This document shows, in pieces, positions 27,269 to 36,167 of a stretch of DNA of 44,226 nt. A program made the translations under genes and the position numbers. The stretch spans positions 1-44,226 of the forward strand of contig CAMTON010000025.1 in NCBI GenBank assembly GCA_947074105.1, in the 5' to 3' direction. The DNA is from an uncultured Bacteroidales bacterium (lineage in GTDB: Bacteria; Bacteroidota; Bacteroidia; Bacteroidales; JAUNSR01). Within the stretch, counting starts at the first letter, position 1. Every line of letters starts with the position of its first letter. Below the pieces are notes generated by a model. That model saw nothing but the letters and a program-made list of their open reading frames with translations. It had not been told where the DNA came from and did no database searches.

Positions 27269-28492
27269 ATGAAAAGAAATGATTTACTGAAAGCAGGCGC
27301 GGCTCTGCTACTTATGGCTATGCCTTTCCAGTCGGAGGCTCAAAAGAAAAAAGATCTTGAATTTTCCCACTATCTTTTTGCGTTTTTCTCGGATAACTCT
27401 CCTTACGGCGAGCAGGTGAGATACGCGATAAGTGAAGACGGTTTCAATTACACTTCTCTTAACGACGGAAAACCAATTATCAGTTCAGACAAAATTGCCA
27501 ATAAAAAAGGTATCCGTGACCCTCATATCATCAGATCTGAAGACGGAAAGTATTTTTACATGGTTATGACAGACATGCGTTCAAGCGAAGGCTGGCAGAG
27601 TAACGACGGTCTTGTTCTTATGAAAAGTACGGATATGATTAACTGGGAGCATACCGCTATTCATTTCCCTGACCGCTATCCGAATCTTGAAGGTTTTGAT
27701 GAAGCTAATCTTCATGCAGTATGGGCACCACAGACTATATGGGATCCTAAAGAAGAAAAATATATGGTTTATTATTCTATCGGACGCCATGACTGGGAAT
27801 ACCCCGTAGGCGACAGACATCAGCCATATTTCAAAATATTCTATTCTTATGCGAACGAAGACTTTACCGATCTTACCGAACCGAAACTTCTTTTCGATTT
27901 CGGAACGGCTGCAATCGACGGAGACATTATATGGGATGAGAAAGAACAGCAATATATCCTTTTCTTTAAAGATGAAGGTCTTTCAACTATAAATAACGGC
28001 TTCCGTACACGTCAGGGCGTTATGCGCGCGGTAAGTAAAGACCTTACAGGTCCTTATACAACAGAATACAGACATGTACAGCAGACAGATAAGATCGTTG
28101 AAGGTTCAAGCGTATTCCAGCTTATCAATTCAGATAAGTTTATCCTTATGTACGACTGTTATGCAGACGGATATTATCAGTTCTGTGAAAGCGATAACCT
28201 GAAAGATTTCAGACATGTTCAGAATACAGCTACGCATGGCAACTTCACTCCTCGTCACGGATCAGTAATGCATATCACTAAAGAAGAAAAAGAGAGACTT
28301 TGCACATGGTCGGATCTTAGCCTTACTCGTCAGAAACTTAATGATATTCCGGTTCCCTCTTTTACTCTTAAGGAACTTGACAAAAGAAATCAGCTTCTTG
28401 AAGAAGCGCAGACAGTGCTTCATTCTGAATCAGATACAAAAGCTCTTAATAAGACAAAGAAAAAACTTGACAAATTCTGTAAGAATTATTAA
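27269..28492 (+). CDS. Glycoside hydrolase family 43 protein (probable arabinosidase or xylosidase)
   Basis: The ATG at 27269 gives 407 residues and a signal peptide (LLLMAMPFQSEAQ); the upstream TTG start lacks this. The five-bladed propeller of GH43 is indicated by GIRDPHIIRSEDGKYFYMV (Asp84), AVWAPQTIWDPKEEKYMVYYS, AIDGDIIWDEKEQQYILFF (Asp217/Asp219) and KIVEGSSVFQL (Glu278, probable general acid). GH43 enzymes invert at arabinofuranosyl or xylosyl linkages. The convergent GH51 arabinofuranosidase makes arabinan or arabinoxylan side chains the likely substrate. The C-terminal 50 residues form a charged helical tail. The subfamily was not determined. Confidence 0.88.
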   Translation: MKRNDLLKAGAALLLMAMPFQSEAQKKKDLEFSHYLFAFFSDNSPYGEQVRYAISEDGFNYTSLNDGKPIISSDKIANKKGIRDPHIIRSEDGKYFYMVMTDMRSSEGWQSNDGLVLMKSTDMINWEHTAIHFPDRYPNLEGFDEANLHAVWAPQTIWDPKEEKYMVYYSIGRHDWEYPVGDRHQPYFKIFYSYANEDFTDLTEPKLLFDFGTAAIDGDIIWDEKEQQYILFFKDEGLSTINNGFRTRQGVMRAVSKDLTGPYTTEYRHVQQTDKIVEGSSVFQLINSDKFILMYDCYADGYYQFCESDNLKDFRHVQNTATHGNFTPRHGSVMHITKEEKERLCTWSDLSLTRQKLNDIPVPSFTLKELDKRNQLLEEAQTVLHSESDTKALNKTKKKLDKFCKNY

Positions 28493-28533
28493 TCGTAAGG
28501 ATTTATTCAGGATACTGAAATTATAAAATAACA

Positions 28534-28577
28534 AATCCCCATACTTCTTATCTTTTGAGATTTGAAGTATGGGGATT
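28534..28577 (+). terminator. Terminator of the GH43 gene
   Basis: Perfect 14-bp arms 28534-28547 and 28564-28577 around a 16-nt loop, followed by ATTTTATTT. It begins 41 bp past the GH43 stop. Its symmetric flanks could also stop transcription coming from the GH51 side. Confidence 0.85.
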
Positions 28578-28667
28578 ATTTTATTTCTGTTTATCTGCTC
28601 CGAAATAATCCGAAGCAGACTTTTTTATGCTTAATATATCAATCTTTATTTACAGGTTCGTAACTAA

Positions 28668-28837
28668 ATCAGTTAATCTGAATTGCTAATTAATTAAGCT
28701 GAATGCGATATTAGTTAACCCGAATGCGATATTAACTAACCTGCATGCTATGATAGTTAAGCTGAAAGCTATATTAACTAACCTGAAAACTATAATAGTT
28801 AAGCTGAATAGCGATATTAGTTAACCTGAATAGCGAT
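28668..28837. repeat. 21-22 bp degenerate tandem repeat array overlapping the GH51 3' end
   Basis: Eight consecutive units: 28668-28688, 28689-28709, 28710-28730, 28731-28751, 28752-28772, 28773-28793, 28794-28815 and 28816-28837. Each has a core close to TTAACCTGAAT followed by GC(G/T)AT or a variant. The unit at 28816-28837 is the end of the GH51 coding sequence (residues IAIQVN plus the stop codon), and the others continue past the stop. Units carry either TTAGTTAA or TTAACTAA, so neighbouring units can pair with one another. Apart from the GH43 terminator, this array is all that fills 28578-28816. Confidence 0.85.
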
Positions 28838-30367
28838 GATTGATTTAGCCGGCATCTTAACTTTAAGAGAACCGTTTTTCTCAACTTTCACACCTTTGAA
28901 ATCTTTAAGAAGAACTTCATTAGGTTTTTCGAATGTATTGTGAGACGAGATATCTTTCGCAGTAATAATTGTAGCAGTAGCGTTTTTAAACTTCACGTCA
29001 GGAAGATTGATAGTCACTGTCTGATCATTATCCGCATCAACATTAGACATTGTGATATTGATTTTTCCCTGAGCATCTTTAGAAGCAGACGCACTTAACA
29101 TCGGAAGTGTTCTGTTTCCTTTTCCGCCAACATCCATTTTATCACTTGTAAGATCAAGAGGAATCATTGTCGCATCCTGATGAACTTTATACATGTTGAA
29201 TACATGATATGTAGGAGTAAGAACCATTTTTTCGTCTTTAGTTAGAACTACAGACTGAAGAACGTTCGCTACCTGAGCGATATTAGCCATCTGAACGCGG
29301 CTTCCGCACTGATTGAAAATATCAAGAGTCAGAGACGCAACCATTGCACAGCGAAGAGAATTCTGCTGATAAAGATGTCCGCTTATTGTTCCCGGCTCTT
29401 CATTAAACCATGTTCCCCATTCATCGACAAGAAGACCTACTCTGTTACGAGGATCATATTTATCCATGATAGCGATATGTTTGTCAACGACATCCTTGAT
29501 TTCAATCGCTTTTCCAAGAGTCCAGTAATAATCTTCTTTATTAAAGTCGATTGCAGAACCTTTATTTGGTCCCCATTCTTTTACAGTATAATAATGAAGA
29601 GAAAGGCCGTTCATCTGATGAGCAGATTTTTTCATAAGAGTTTCCGTCCAGTTATAATCGTAATCACTTGCACCGCTGGCAATCTTATAAAGCTTATTAT
29701 CGTCGAAGTTACGGCAATAAACAGCATAACGACGGTAAAGATCCGCATAATAATCAGGATACATATCACCACCGCATCCCCAGCTTTCATTTCCTACACC
29801 AAGGAATTTTACTTTCCATGCTTTTTCGCGACCATTTTCACGGCGAAGATTAGCCATCGGAGAATCACCGTCAGAAGTCATATATTCAACCCATTTGGCA
29901 AGTTCTTCAACAGTACCGCTTCCCACATTACCGCTGATATATGGTTCACATTCCAGAAGTTCACAAAGATTAAGGAATTCATGAGTACCGAAACTGTTAT
30001 CCTCGATAGTTCCTCCCCAGTTATTATTTACCATTTTCGGACGATTTTCATTAGGACCGATACCGTCCATCCAGTGATATTCGTCTGCGAAACATCCTCC
30101 CGGCCAGCGAAGCACAGGAACTTTAAGTTCTTTTAGAGCAGCAAGTACGTCGTTTCTGTAACCGTTGGTATTAGGGATTTTAGAATCCTCTCCTACCCAA
30201 AGTCCGCCGTAAACGCATGTTCCAAGATGTTCAGCGAAATGTCCGTAAATATGTTTACTGATTTGTTGTGTCGCCTCATTAGTTTTAAGAGTGATTGTTG
30301 CTTCTCTCTGAGCAAACGACATAAAAGGGGCTAACGCCAGTGCCGGTAGTAGACAAAGTTTTTTCAT
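28817..30367 (-). CDS. GH51 alpha-L-arabinofuranosidase
   Basis: The ATG at 30367 gives 516 residues and a signal peptide ending FMSFAQ; a TTG or ATG start 11 codons upstream would spoil it. The TIM barrel shows the GH51 motifs [31 protein letters not shown], the acid/base [13 protein letters not shown] (Glu194) and the nucleophile [10 protein letters not shown] (Glu316). A C-terminal beta-sandwich follows from about residue 400. It removes alpha-L-arabinofuranosyl residues from arabinan or arabinoxylan with retention. It converges on the GH43 gene, and its last codons form the first unit of a tandem repeat array. Confidence 0.94.
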   Translation of the reverse strand: MKKLCLLPALALAPFMSFAQREATITLKTNEATQQISKHIYGHFAEHLGTCVYGGLWVGEDSKIPNTNGYRNDVLAALKELKVPVLRWPGGCFADEYHWMDGIGPNENRPKMVNNNWGGTIEDNSFGTHEFLNLCELLECEPYISGNVGSGTVEELAKWVEYMTSDGDSPMANLRRENGREKAWKVKFLGVGNESWGCGGDMYPDYYADLYRRYAVYCRNFDDNKLYKIASGASDYDYNWTETLMKKSAHQMNGLSLHYYTVKEWGPNKGSAIDFNKEDYYWTLGKAIEIKDVVDKHIAIMDKYDPRNRVGLLVDEWGTWFNEEPGTISGHLYQQNSLRCAMVASLTLDIFNQCGSRVQMANIAQVANVLQSVVLTKDEKMVLTPTYHVFNMYKVHQDATMIPLDLTSDKMDVGGKGNRTLPMLSASASKDAQGKINITMSNVDADNDQTVTINLPDVKFKNATATIITAKDISSHNTFEKPNEVLLKDFKGVKVEKNGSLKVKMPAKSIIAIQVN

Positions 30368-30599
30368 AAGTATGTAATAAGTGTGTTTAATAATTGTCAC
30401 GTAAAAATATTATTTATAAGATAAACAAGCAACATCTTTCTTAACTATGATTAGGTTAAAATGAATATTATTGTCAATATTTTAAATTATTATGAAAATA
30501 CGTCAATAAAATTCAATCTTTAAGCAATAAGTTTAAACATATTGTAGTTATCGTTATGAGTTTTAATGTTGTAAGAAACAACGTAAAAGATAGTTTTCA

Positions 30600-30607
30600 T
30601 ATATTTG
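30600..30607 (+). promoter_or_regulatory. Candidate -7 element for the DUF2723 gene
   Basis: TATATTTG, exact TAnnTTTG, 48 bp before the ATG at 30656. A TTG lies 28 bp upstream, longer than usual. The divergent GH51 promoter within 30368-30600 was not identified. Confidence 0.4.
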
Positions 30608-30655
30608 TGTGCAATTTGCATAAAATTTGAATTAATAAAAATCATAATAACATAA

Positions 30656-33600
30656 ATGAAGAAGTACAATTTATTAAACAACATTTTCGGATGGGTTGCT
30701 TTTGTGATTTCTGCGATAGTCTATATTATGACTGCGGAGCCGACAGCAAGTTTCTGGGATTGTCCTGAGTTTATTACTTCCGCTTTCAAACTTGAAGTGG
30801 GACATCCTCCGGGCAATACATTCTTTAACCTTACAGGGCGCTTTTTTGCAAATTTCGCCGGAGGTGACGTAACAAAAGTTGCTTTCACCATCAACTGTAT
30901 GTCTGCTCTTCTTAGTGCCGGCACAATCTTATTCCTTTTCTGGACAATCACTCATCTACTTAAAAAGATAGTATGTAAGTCTCTTCCGGGAATAAACGGA
31001 GAAGATTCCATAACATCGAGTCAGATAGTGACAATTCTTGGCGGAGGTCTTGTAGGATCATTAATTTACACTTTCACAGACACATTCTGGTTTTCTGCCG
31101 TCGAAGGCGAGGTATATGCCTTTTCTTCATTTATGACAGCTCTTGTATTCTGGCTTATCCTTAAATGGGAATCACAGGCAGATCAGCCTAATTCAGACAG
31201 ATATATAATACTTATTGCATATATAATCGGGCTTTCAATCGGAGTTCACCTTCTGAACCTGCTTACAATCCCGGCACTTGTGCTTGTATATTATTTCAAG
31301 AAAAGACCTGATGCAAGTCTGCTTGGCTCAATCATTGCGCTTGGCGTATCTGTCGTGGGTATCGCTCTTATCCTTTACGGACTGGTACCGGGCTTTGTAA
31401 AGCTTTGCGGATACTGCGAGCTTCTTTTCGTAAACGTATTAGGATTCAAGTATAACAGCGGAACATTGTTTTATTTCTTCTTTGTCCTTGCTGTTCTTGC
31501 ATGGGGATTATTCGAAACTTGGAGAGCTAAAAGCGCTCTTAGAATGAGAATAGCATTCTGTGCGGGCGTATGTCTTATCGGTATTCCTTTCTTAGGAGGC
31601 GGATGGCTACTTGGAGTATTCCTTTCTGCAATAATAGTCGCTCTCGTTTTCCTTCTATGGAAAAATCTTAATATCAAACTTATGAATACCGTCATCCTTT
31701 CACTGATGATGATACTTATAGGTTATTCCACTTTCGCACAGATCATTATCCGTTCCGTAGCGAATACTCCTATGGACCAGAACTCTCCTGATGAGATATT
31801 CTCTTTTATGAAATATCTTAACCGCGAACAGTATGGCGACCGTCCTTTATTCTACGGTTATACTTTCGTTTCCGATATCGAAAGAGACAATAAAGGAAAG
31901 GTAATAATGAAAAAAGGAGAACCTATATATGCCAAAGCCGTTAAAAATACTCCTGAAGAAAAAGACCGTTATGTTGTAACAGGTTATCGTGAAAACTATG
32001 TATATACTCCTGAGTTGAATATGCTTATGCCTCGTATGTACAGTAAACAGGATTCACATATTCAGGGATATAAATACTGGACAAACTTCACAGGAAAACC
32101 GGTGAGAGTATTCCAGAACGGAGAAAACCAGATTGTCATGAAACCGACTTTCATGGAAAACATCAAGTTCTTCTTCAACTATCAGCTTAATCATATGTAC
32201 TGGCGATATTTCATGTGGAATTTCTCCGGTCGTCAGAATGACATTCAGGGATACGGCGATATAACAAAAGGAAACTGGATCACTGGTTTCAATTTCATTG
32301 ACAGATTCCTTGTCGGCAATCAGAGCGACCTTCCTGCCGATATGAAAGACAATAAAGGTCGTAACGCATATTATATGCTGCCTCTTATTCTCGGAATCAT
32401 AGGTCTTATCTATCAGGCCAGATCGGGAAGAACCGGAGCTCAGGGATTCTGGATCGTACTTCTGCTGTTCTTTATGACAGGTATAGCCATTGTGATATAT
32501 CTGAACCAGACACCATATCAGCCGCGTGAACGAGACTATGCTTATGCCGCCTCCTTCTACGCCTACGCCATATGGACAGGCTTCGGAGTAGCGGCTCTTA
32601 TAGAATATTTCAACAAAAAGACTAAGAATCATGATGCCGTGGCATGGGTCATAAGCATCGCATCTCTTGCAATACCGGCTCAGATGGCTGCCCAGAATTG
32701 GGATGATCATGACAGAAGCGACCGTTATACGGCAAGAGACTTCGGTTATAACTACCTTACTTCTGTTGAGCAGGACGGTATCATCTTTACAAACGGTGAT
32801 AATGATACATTCCCTCTTTGGTATGCACAGGAAGTTGAAGGCTACAGAACGGATGTCCGCGTATGTAATCTTTCATATCTTCAGACAGACTGGTATATCG
32901 ATCAGATGAAGAGCCCGGCTTACGACTCTAAACCTCTTCCTATCGCGCTTAAACCAAGTCAGTATAATCAGGCTAAACTGAATTACGCTTACGTTATGCG
33001 TATGGGTAAAGATTCACTTTCTCTTACAACGGCACTTAACTGGCTTGCTTCTGAAGATGAAAGAACAAAAAGAATCCAGGGATATAACGAACGTATCGAT
33101 TTCATTCCGGCTGAATATCTTTACATTAATATCGACTCGGCTACTGTTGCCAAATCGCCTGTTATGCAGGGCATAGATACGGAAAACATTGTGGACCAGA
33201 TGACAATCAGCCTGAAGAATAAGAATATCGTAACTAAAAACGAAATCGCAATTCTTTACATGCTTGACGGAATAAGCAAAGAAGGATGGCAACGTCCGAT
33301 CTACTATGCTACGACTGTAGGCTCTGATATGTATATGAATATGGCTCCGTATTTCAACCTTGTAGGTCTTGCTTATCAGATCACTCCTACTAAAAACGGT
33401 CCTGAAGGAACGGTTAACACAGAAGTGATGTATGATAATATGATGAACAAGTTCCTGTGGGGTGGTATCGAAAACCCTAAAGTATATCTTGATGAGACAA
33501 ACCGTCGTATGTGCCGCACTCTGAGACTTATGTTCGTTCGTCTTGTAGACGCGCTTATCGAAGAAGGAAAAGATGAAAAAGCTATTAATGCCCTTAACTT

Positions 33601-33922
33601 CTGTATGAAACAGATTCCGGGTGAGAGCGTTCCTCATGATTATACATCAATCTCTCTTGGTCAGGACTATATCCGTCTTAACCAGACAGAAAAAGGTGTT
33701 GATCTTCTTAACCATATCGCCGATAAATCAGTAGATAATCTGAAATGGATGTTCGGACTTCCTCCGCGACTTTTCGGTACGGTGACTTCAGATATCAGCC
33801 ACAATATGGCGGTACTTCACAATATCGCTCAGGTTTACAAGAGCCTGGGACTTGAACAGGAAGCAGCCATATATGAAAATGAGATGAGAATGTATAACAA
33901 TATGTGGTCTCACAAACAATAA
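30656..33922 (+). CDS. DUF2723 (TMEM260-like) membrane protein, probable protein O-glycosyltransferase
   Basis: A 1088-residue protein with about 10-12 membrane segments in the first 340 residues and around 560-640, then a soluble C-terminal half. The first loop carries TAEPTASFWDCPEFITSAFK and GHPPGNTFF (Asp35, Glu38, His50); acidic residues here match the catalytic loop of GT-C glycosyltransferases. A second conserved segment is NQTPYQPRERDYAYAASFYAYA. The human family member TMEM260 is a protein O-mannosyltransferase. In Bacteroidetes a role in periplasmic protein O-glycosylation or in outer-surface secretion is an inference. The gene is a single unit with a terminator. Confidence 0.85.
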   Translation: MKKYNLLNNIFGWVAFVISAIVYIMTAEPTASFWDCPEFITSAFKLEVGHPPGNTFFNLTGRFFANFAGGDVTKVAFTINCMSALLSAGTILFLFWTITHLLKKIVCKSLPGINGEDSITSSQIVTILGGGLVGSLIYTFTDTFWFSAVEGEVYAFSSFMTALVFWLILKWESQADQPNSDRYIILIAYIIGLSIGVHLLNLLTIPALVLVYYFKKRPDASLLGSIIALGVSVVGIALILYGLVPGFVKLCGYCELLFVNVLGFKYNSGTLFYFFFVLAVLAWGLFETWRAKSALRMRIAFCAGVCLIGIPFLGGGWLLGVFLSAIIVALVFLLWKNLNIKLMNTVILSLMMILIGYSTFAQIIIRSVANTPMDQNSPDEIFSFMKYLNREQYGDRPLFYGYTFVSDIERDNKGKVIMKKGEPIYAKAVKNTPEEKDRYVVTGYRENYVYTPELNMLMPRMYSKQDSHIQGYKYWTNFTGKPVRVFQNGENQIVMKPTFMENIKFFFNYQLNHMYWRYFMWNFSGRQNDIQGYGDITKGNWITGFNFIDRFLVGNQSDLPADMKDNKGRNAYYMLPLILGIIGLIYQARSGRTGAQGFWIVLLLFFMTGIAIVIYLNQTPYQPRERDYAYAASFYAYAIWTGFGVAALIEYFNKKTKNHDAVAWVISIASLAIPAQMAAQNWDDHDRSDRYTARDFGYNYLTSVEQDGIIFTNGDNDTFPLWYAQEVEGYRTDVRVCNLSYLQTDWYIDQMKSPAYDSKPLPIALKPSQYNQAKLNYAYVMRMGKDSLSLTTALNWLASEDERTKRIQGYNERIDFIPAEYLYINIDSATVAKSPVMQGIDTENIVDQMTISLKNKNIVTKNEIAILYMLDGISKEGWQRPIYYATTVGSDMYMNMAPYFNLVGLAYQITPTKNGPEGTVNTEVMYDNMMNKFLWGGIENPKVYLDETNRRMCRTLRLMFVRLVDALIEEGKDEKAINALNFCMKQIPGESVPHDYTSISLGQDYIRLNQTEKGVDLLNHIADKSVDNLKWMFGLPPRLFGTVTSDISHNMAVLHNIAQVYKSLGLEQEAAIYENEMRMYNNMWSHKQ

Positions 33923-33946
33923 TTATTATTTTTAAGTTATATAAAT

Positions 33947-33983
33947 GGAGCTGTCATAAAAATCAATCTGATATGACAGCTCC
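33947..33983 (+). terminator. Terminator of the DUF2723 gene
   Basis: Perfect 12-bp arms 33947-33958 and 33972-33983 with a 13-nt loop, followed by GTTTTC. It begins 25 bp after the stop at 33922. Confidence 0.85.
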
Positions 33984-34036
33984 GTTTTCAGTAAAAATTA
34001 ATATTGAGAATTAGCTGCGAAAGCTTTATTTAAAAT

Positions 34037-34648
34037 ATGCTAATAGAACAGCCTCCATTTATTTTCCGCCTGTTCTTCACAGAATCATTCTGGCGAATAC
34101 AGGGTCGTGAAAAATGTGTATATCTCACATTCGATGATGGACCTATTCCCCAGGTTACGCCCTGGGTGCTGAACCTTCTTGATAAGTATAATATCAAAGC
34201 GACTTTCTTTTGCGTTGGTGAAAACGTAGCCAGATATCCCGGAGTATTCGAAGAAATAAAACTCCGCGGTCACAGAGTGGGAAACCACACTATGAATCAT
34301 ATCAGCGGCATGAAGACGTCGGTGAAGAAGTTTCTTGAAAATGTGCAGATTGCCGACTCTCTGATACAAAGCAATCTCTTCAGACCGCCACACGGATGGA
34401 TGCTGAGTGCTCAGGCATGGTATATCAAAAGAAACTACCGTATTATAATGTGGGACGTGGTAACACGAGATTACAGCAAGAAGCTTAACGGTGAAGAGGT
34501 ATTCAACATTGCTAAGAAATATACGAGAAACGGATCGATAATTGTCTTTCATGATTCACTGAAAGCTGAAAAGAACCTGCGTTATGCCCTTCCCAGAACT
34601 ATCGAATGGCTACTGAAAGAAGGTTATACCTTTAAGGTTTTCTCCTGA
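34037..34648 (+). CDS. Polysaccharide deacetylase (CE4 / NodB family)
   Basis: A 203-residue NodB-homology domain with no cleavable signal peptide. All motifs are present: TFDDGP (Asp33 base, Asp34 metal), GNHTMNH (His84, His88 metal), RPPHG (residues 116-120), WDVVTRDY (Asp140) and FHDS (His172). This suggests an active metal-dependent deacetylase of N-acetylated sugars, on peptidoglycan, chitooligosaccharide or a surface polymer. Without a signal sequence the protein may act in the cytosol or at the inner membrane. It follows the DUF2723 terminator, so it is probably separately transcribed. Confidence 0.9.
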   Translation: MLIEQPPFIFRLFFTESFWRIQGREKCVYLTFDDGPIPQVTPWVLNLLDKYNIKATFFCVGENVARYPGVFEEIKLRGHRVGNHTMNHISGMKTSVKKFLENVQIADSLIQSNLFRPPHGWMLSAQAWYIKRNYRIIMWDVVTRDYSKKLNGEEVFNIAKKYTRNGSIIVFHDSLKAEKNLRYALPRTIEWLLKEGYTFKVFS

Positions 34649-34896
34649 TAACCTGTTCAGATTTCAAACATAATAAATAGGGAATCAACTTCAATACACC
34701 GGATGCCCCTATTCAGATATCACCTGCATATCTGAGAAAATGCTTATTTCTTAATCTTTTAATTTTAAATTATCATATAGTCTTTATTATGAACCGTTAT
34801 ATACTTACGGCTATTATAAAGAACAGATTATTATGTCCTTATAAAAAGGATAAGGGCGCATATATCAGTAATATGCTGAACAGATTTATCTGCCAC
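34649..34896. other. Gene-free spacer downstream of the deacetylase
   Basis: About 250 bp without a supportable gene. It contains an 8-bp hairpin (TCAGATAT paired with ATATCTGA, loop of 7) near 34715-34737, which might end the deacetylase transcript, but it has only a weak T-rich tail. A second weak hairpin (CCTTAT with ATAAGG) lies near 34835-34853. Confidence 0.4.
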
Positions 34897-34984
34897 CCGT
34901 ACAGTGTTAATATGACAACCGTACGGTGACAATATGAAAACTGTACAGTGACAATATGACAACCGTACAGTGATAACAAAAGTC
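34897..34984. repeat. Four 22-bp direct repeats upstream of queG
   Basis: Units 34897-34918, 34919-34940, 34941-34962 and 34963-34984. The first three share the pattern CCGTACAGTG, three or four variable bases, then ATATGACAA with few changes; the last decays after CCGTACAGTGATAA. The period equals about two turns of the helix, so equivalent bases face the same side, as in iterons or clustered protein-binding sites. The array ends 114 bp before the queG ATG; nothing else was recognised between them. Confidence 0.85.
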
Positions 34985-35098
34985 GGGGGTATCTTACATT
35001 TATAACCTGTTAATCTGTAATAATACATTATCGTTATCACATCGGACAGGCAAACAATTTTTAATATCGATCTCTATAAATAAATATTTTATCTACGG

Positions 35099-36043
35099 AT
35101 GACCAAAGAACAGTTAATCATAGACAAAGCTCTGGAACTCGGGTTCTCTGAATGTGCGATTATAAGAACCGGACAGGTAGATTCATGCTGTGAAACAACG
35201 CTAAAAGAATGGCTTGAGGGTGGAAATGCTGCGGAGATGAATTATATGCATAATAATCTGGAGAAAAGACTTAATCCCGGACTGCTTGTCGACGACTGTC
35301 GGTCGATGATAATAGTAGCTCTTAATTATTATCCTCAGATAAAAAGAGATACATCGTTTCCTGAAATCTCATATTATGCCTATGGCAAAGATTATCATGA
35401 TATTATAAAATCAAAACTCCGTCTTTTATGGGAGTTCATCAGCGAAAGCATCTCTCCTCTTAACGGTCGCATATTTACCGATTCAGCTCCTGTGCTCGAA
35501 AGATACTGGGCAGCAAAAGCAGGTCTTGGCTTCATCGGAAAAAGCAACAATCTTATCATTCCAGGAAAAGGAAGTTTTTTCTTTCTTGGTGAAATCATTT
35601 GTGATCTTGATCTTGAGCCCGCCTCTTCTGTTTCAGATTCTGTGAACAGGAGTTGCGGAAACTGCCGCAGATGTATCGAGGCATGTCCTGCGGGCGCGTT
35701 AAAAGAAGACGGTGAAATACATTGTCTTGATGCCCGTAAATGCATTTCTTATCAGACTATAGAAAATAAAGGAGATATAGATCCCTCTGTAGCGGAGAAA
35801 ATCGGTAACCGTCTTTACGGCTGTGACACCTGCCTTAAAGTATGTCCTTTCAATCGTTTTGCCACACCTACGGCAGTAGAAGAATTTATGCCTTCGGAAG
35901 AATTTCTTTCGCTTGATTATGAAAAACTTGAATCACTTACCGAAACTGAATTTAAAGTAATTTTCAGAGGTTCTCCTATAAAAAGGGCCGGATTTTCAGG
36001 AATTAAAAGAAACCTGGCTTGTATCGATAATAAATTTTATTAA
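35099..36043 (+). CDS. queG: Epoxyqueuosine reductase
   Basis: A 314-residue cobalamin and iron-sulfur enzyme for the last step of queuosine synthesis in tRNA. The catalytic aspartate lies in FTDSAPVLERYWAAKAGLGF (Asp128). Two [4Fe-4S] motifs are visible: C186-X2-C189-X2-C192-X3-C196-P, and CDTCLKVCP with Cys242, Cys245 and Cys249. The length fits the short form that lacks the C-terminal HEAT-repeat extension. It stands alone between a tandem repeat array and the PL11 gene. Its last codons hold the putative promoter of that gene. Confidence 0.95.
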   Translation: MTKEQLIIDKALELGFSECAIIRTGQVDSCCETTLKEWLEGGNAAEMNYMHNNLEKRLNPGLLVDDCRSMIIVALNYYPQIKRDTSFPEISYYAYGKDYHDIIKSKLRLLWEFISESISPLNGRIFTDSAPVLERYWAAKAGLGFIGKSNNLIIPGKGSFFFLGEIICDLDLEPASSVSDSVNRSCGNCRRCIEACPAGALKEDGEIHCLDARKCISYQTIENKGDIDPSVAEKIGNRLYGCDTCLKVCPFNRFATPTAVEEFMPSEEFLSLDYEKLESLTETEFKVIFRGSPIKRAGFSGIKRNLACIDNKFY

Positions 36044-36048
36044 ATTTG
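36019..36048 (+). promoter_or_regulatory. Promoter of the PL11 lyase gene, overlapping the queG stop
   Basis: TTG at 36019-36021 and TAAATTTG at 36041-36048 are separated by 19 bp, a good Bacteroidetes promoter. The TAA of the -7 element is also the queG stop codon. Transcription from about 36055 would give a leader of about 110 nt. Confidence 0.6.
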
Positions 36049-36167
36049 GAGCGCATAAAAGACACATAACCATTTTACACTGCCAGCCCGATTTTTTTAG
36101 CAAGGGAGACATTTAAAACGATTAGAATAAATTACACTTTTTTATACACAAAAACACACTGCTATTT

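Noticed and set aside
28668..28837. CRISPR interpretation of the tandem units
   Set aside because: There are no spacers between the units, the units are degenerate, and no cas gene is present.
29375..30136. A 253-residue plus-strand frame
   Set aside because: It is antisense to the GH51 catalytic domain, whose motifs are complete. The frame is a by-product of codon bias.
32054..32710. A 218-residue minus-strand frame
   Set aside because: It is antisense inside the DUF2723 gene, which is intact and conserved.
34897..34984. CRISPR or plasmid-origin interpretation of the 22-bp repeats
   Set aside because: The repeats are contiguous without spacers, and no cas or replication-initiator gene lies nearby. 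Only the iteron-like form is retained as a finding.
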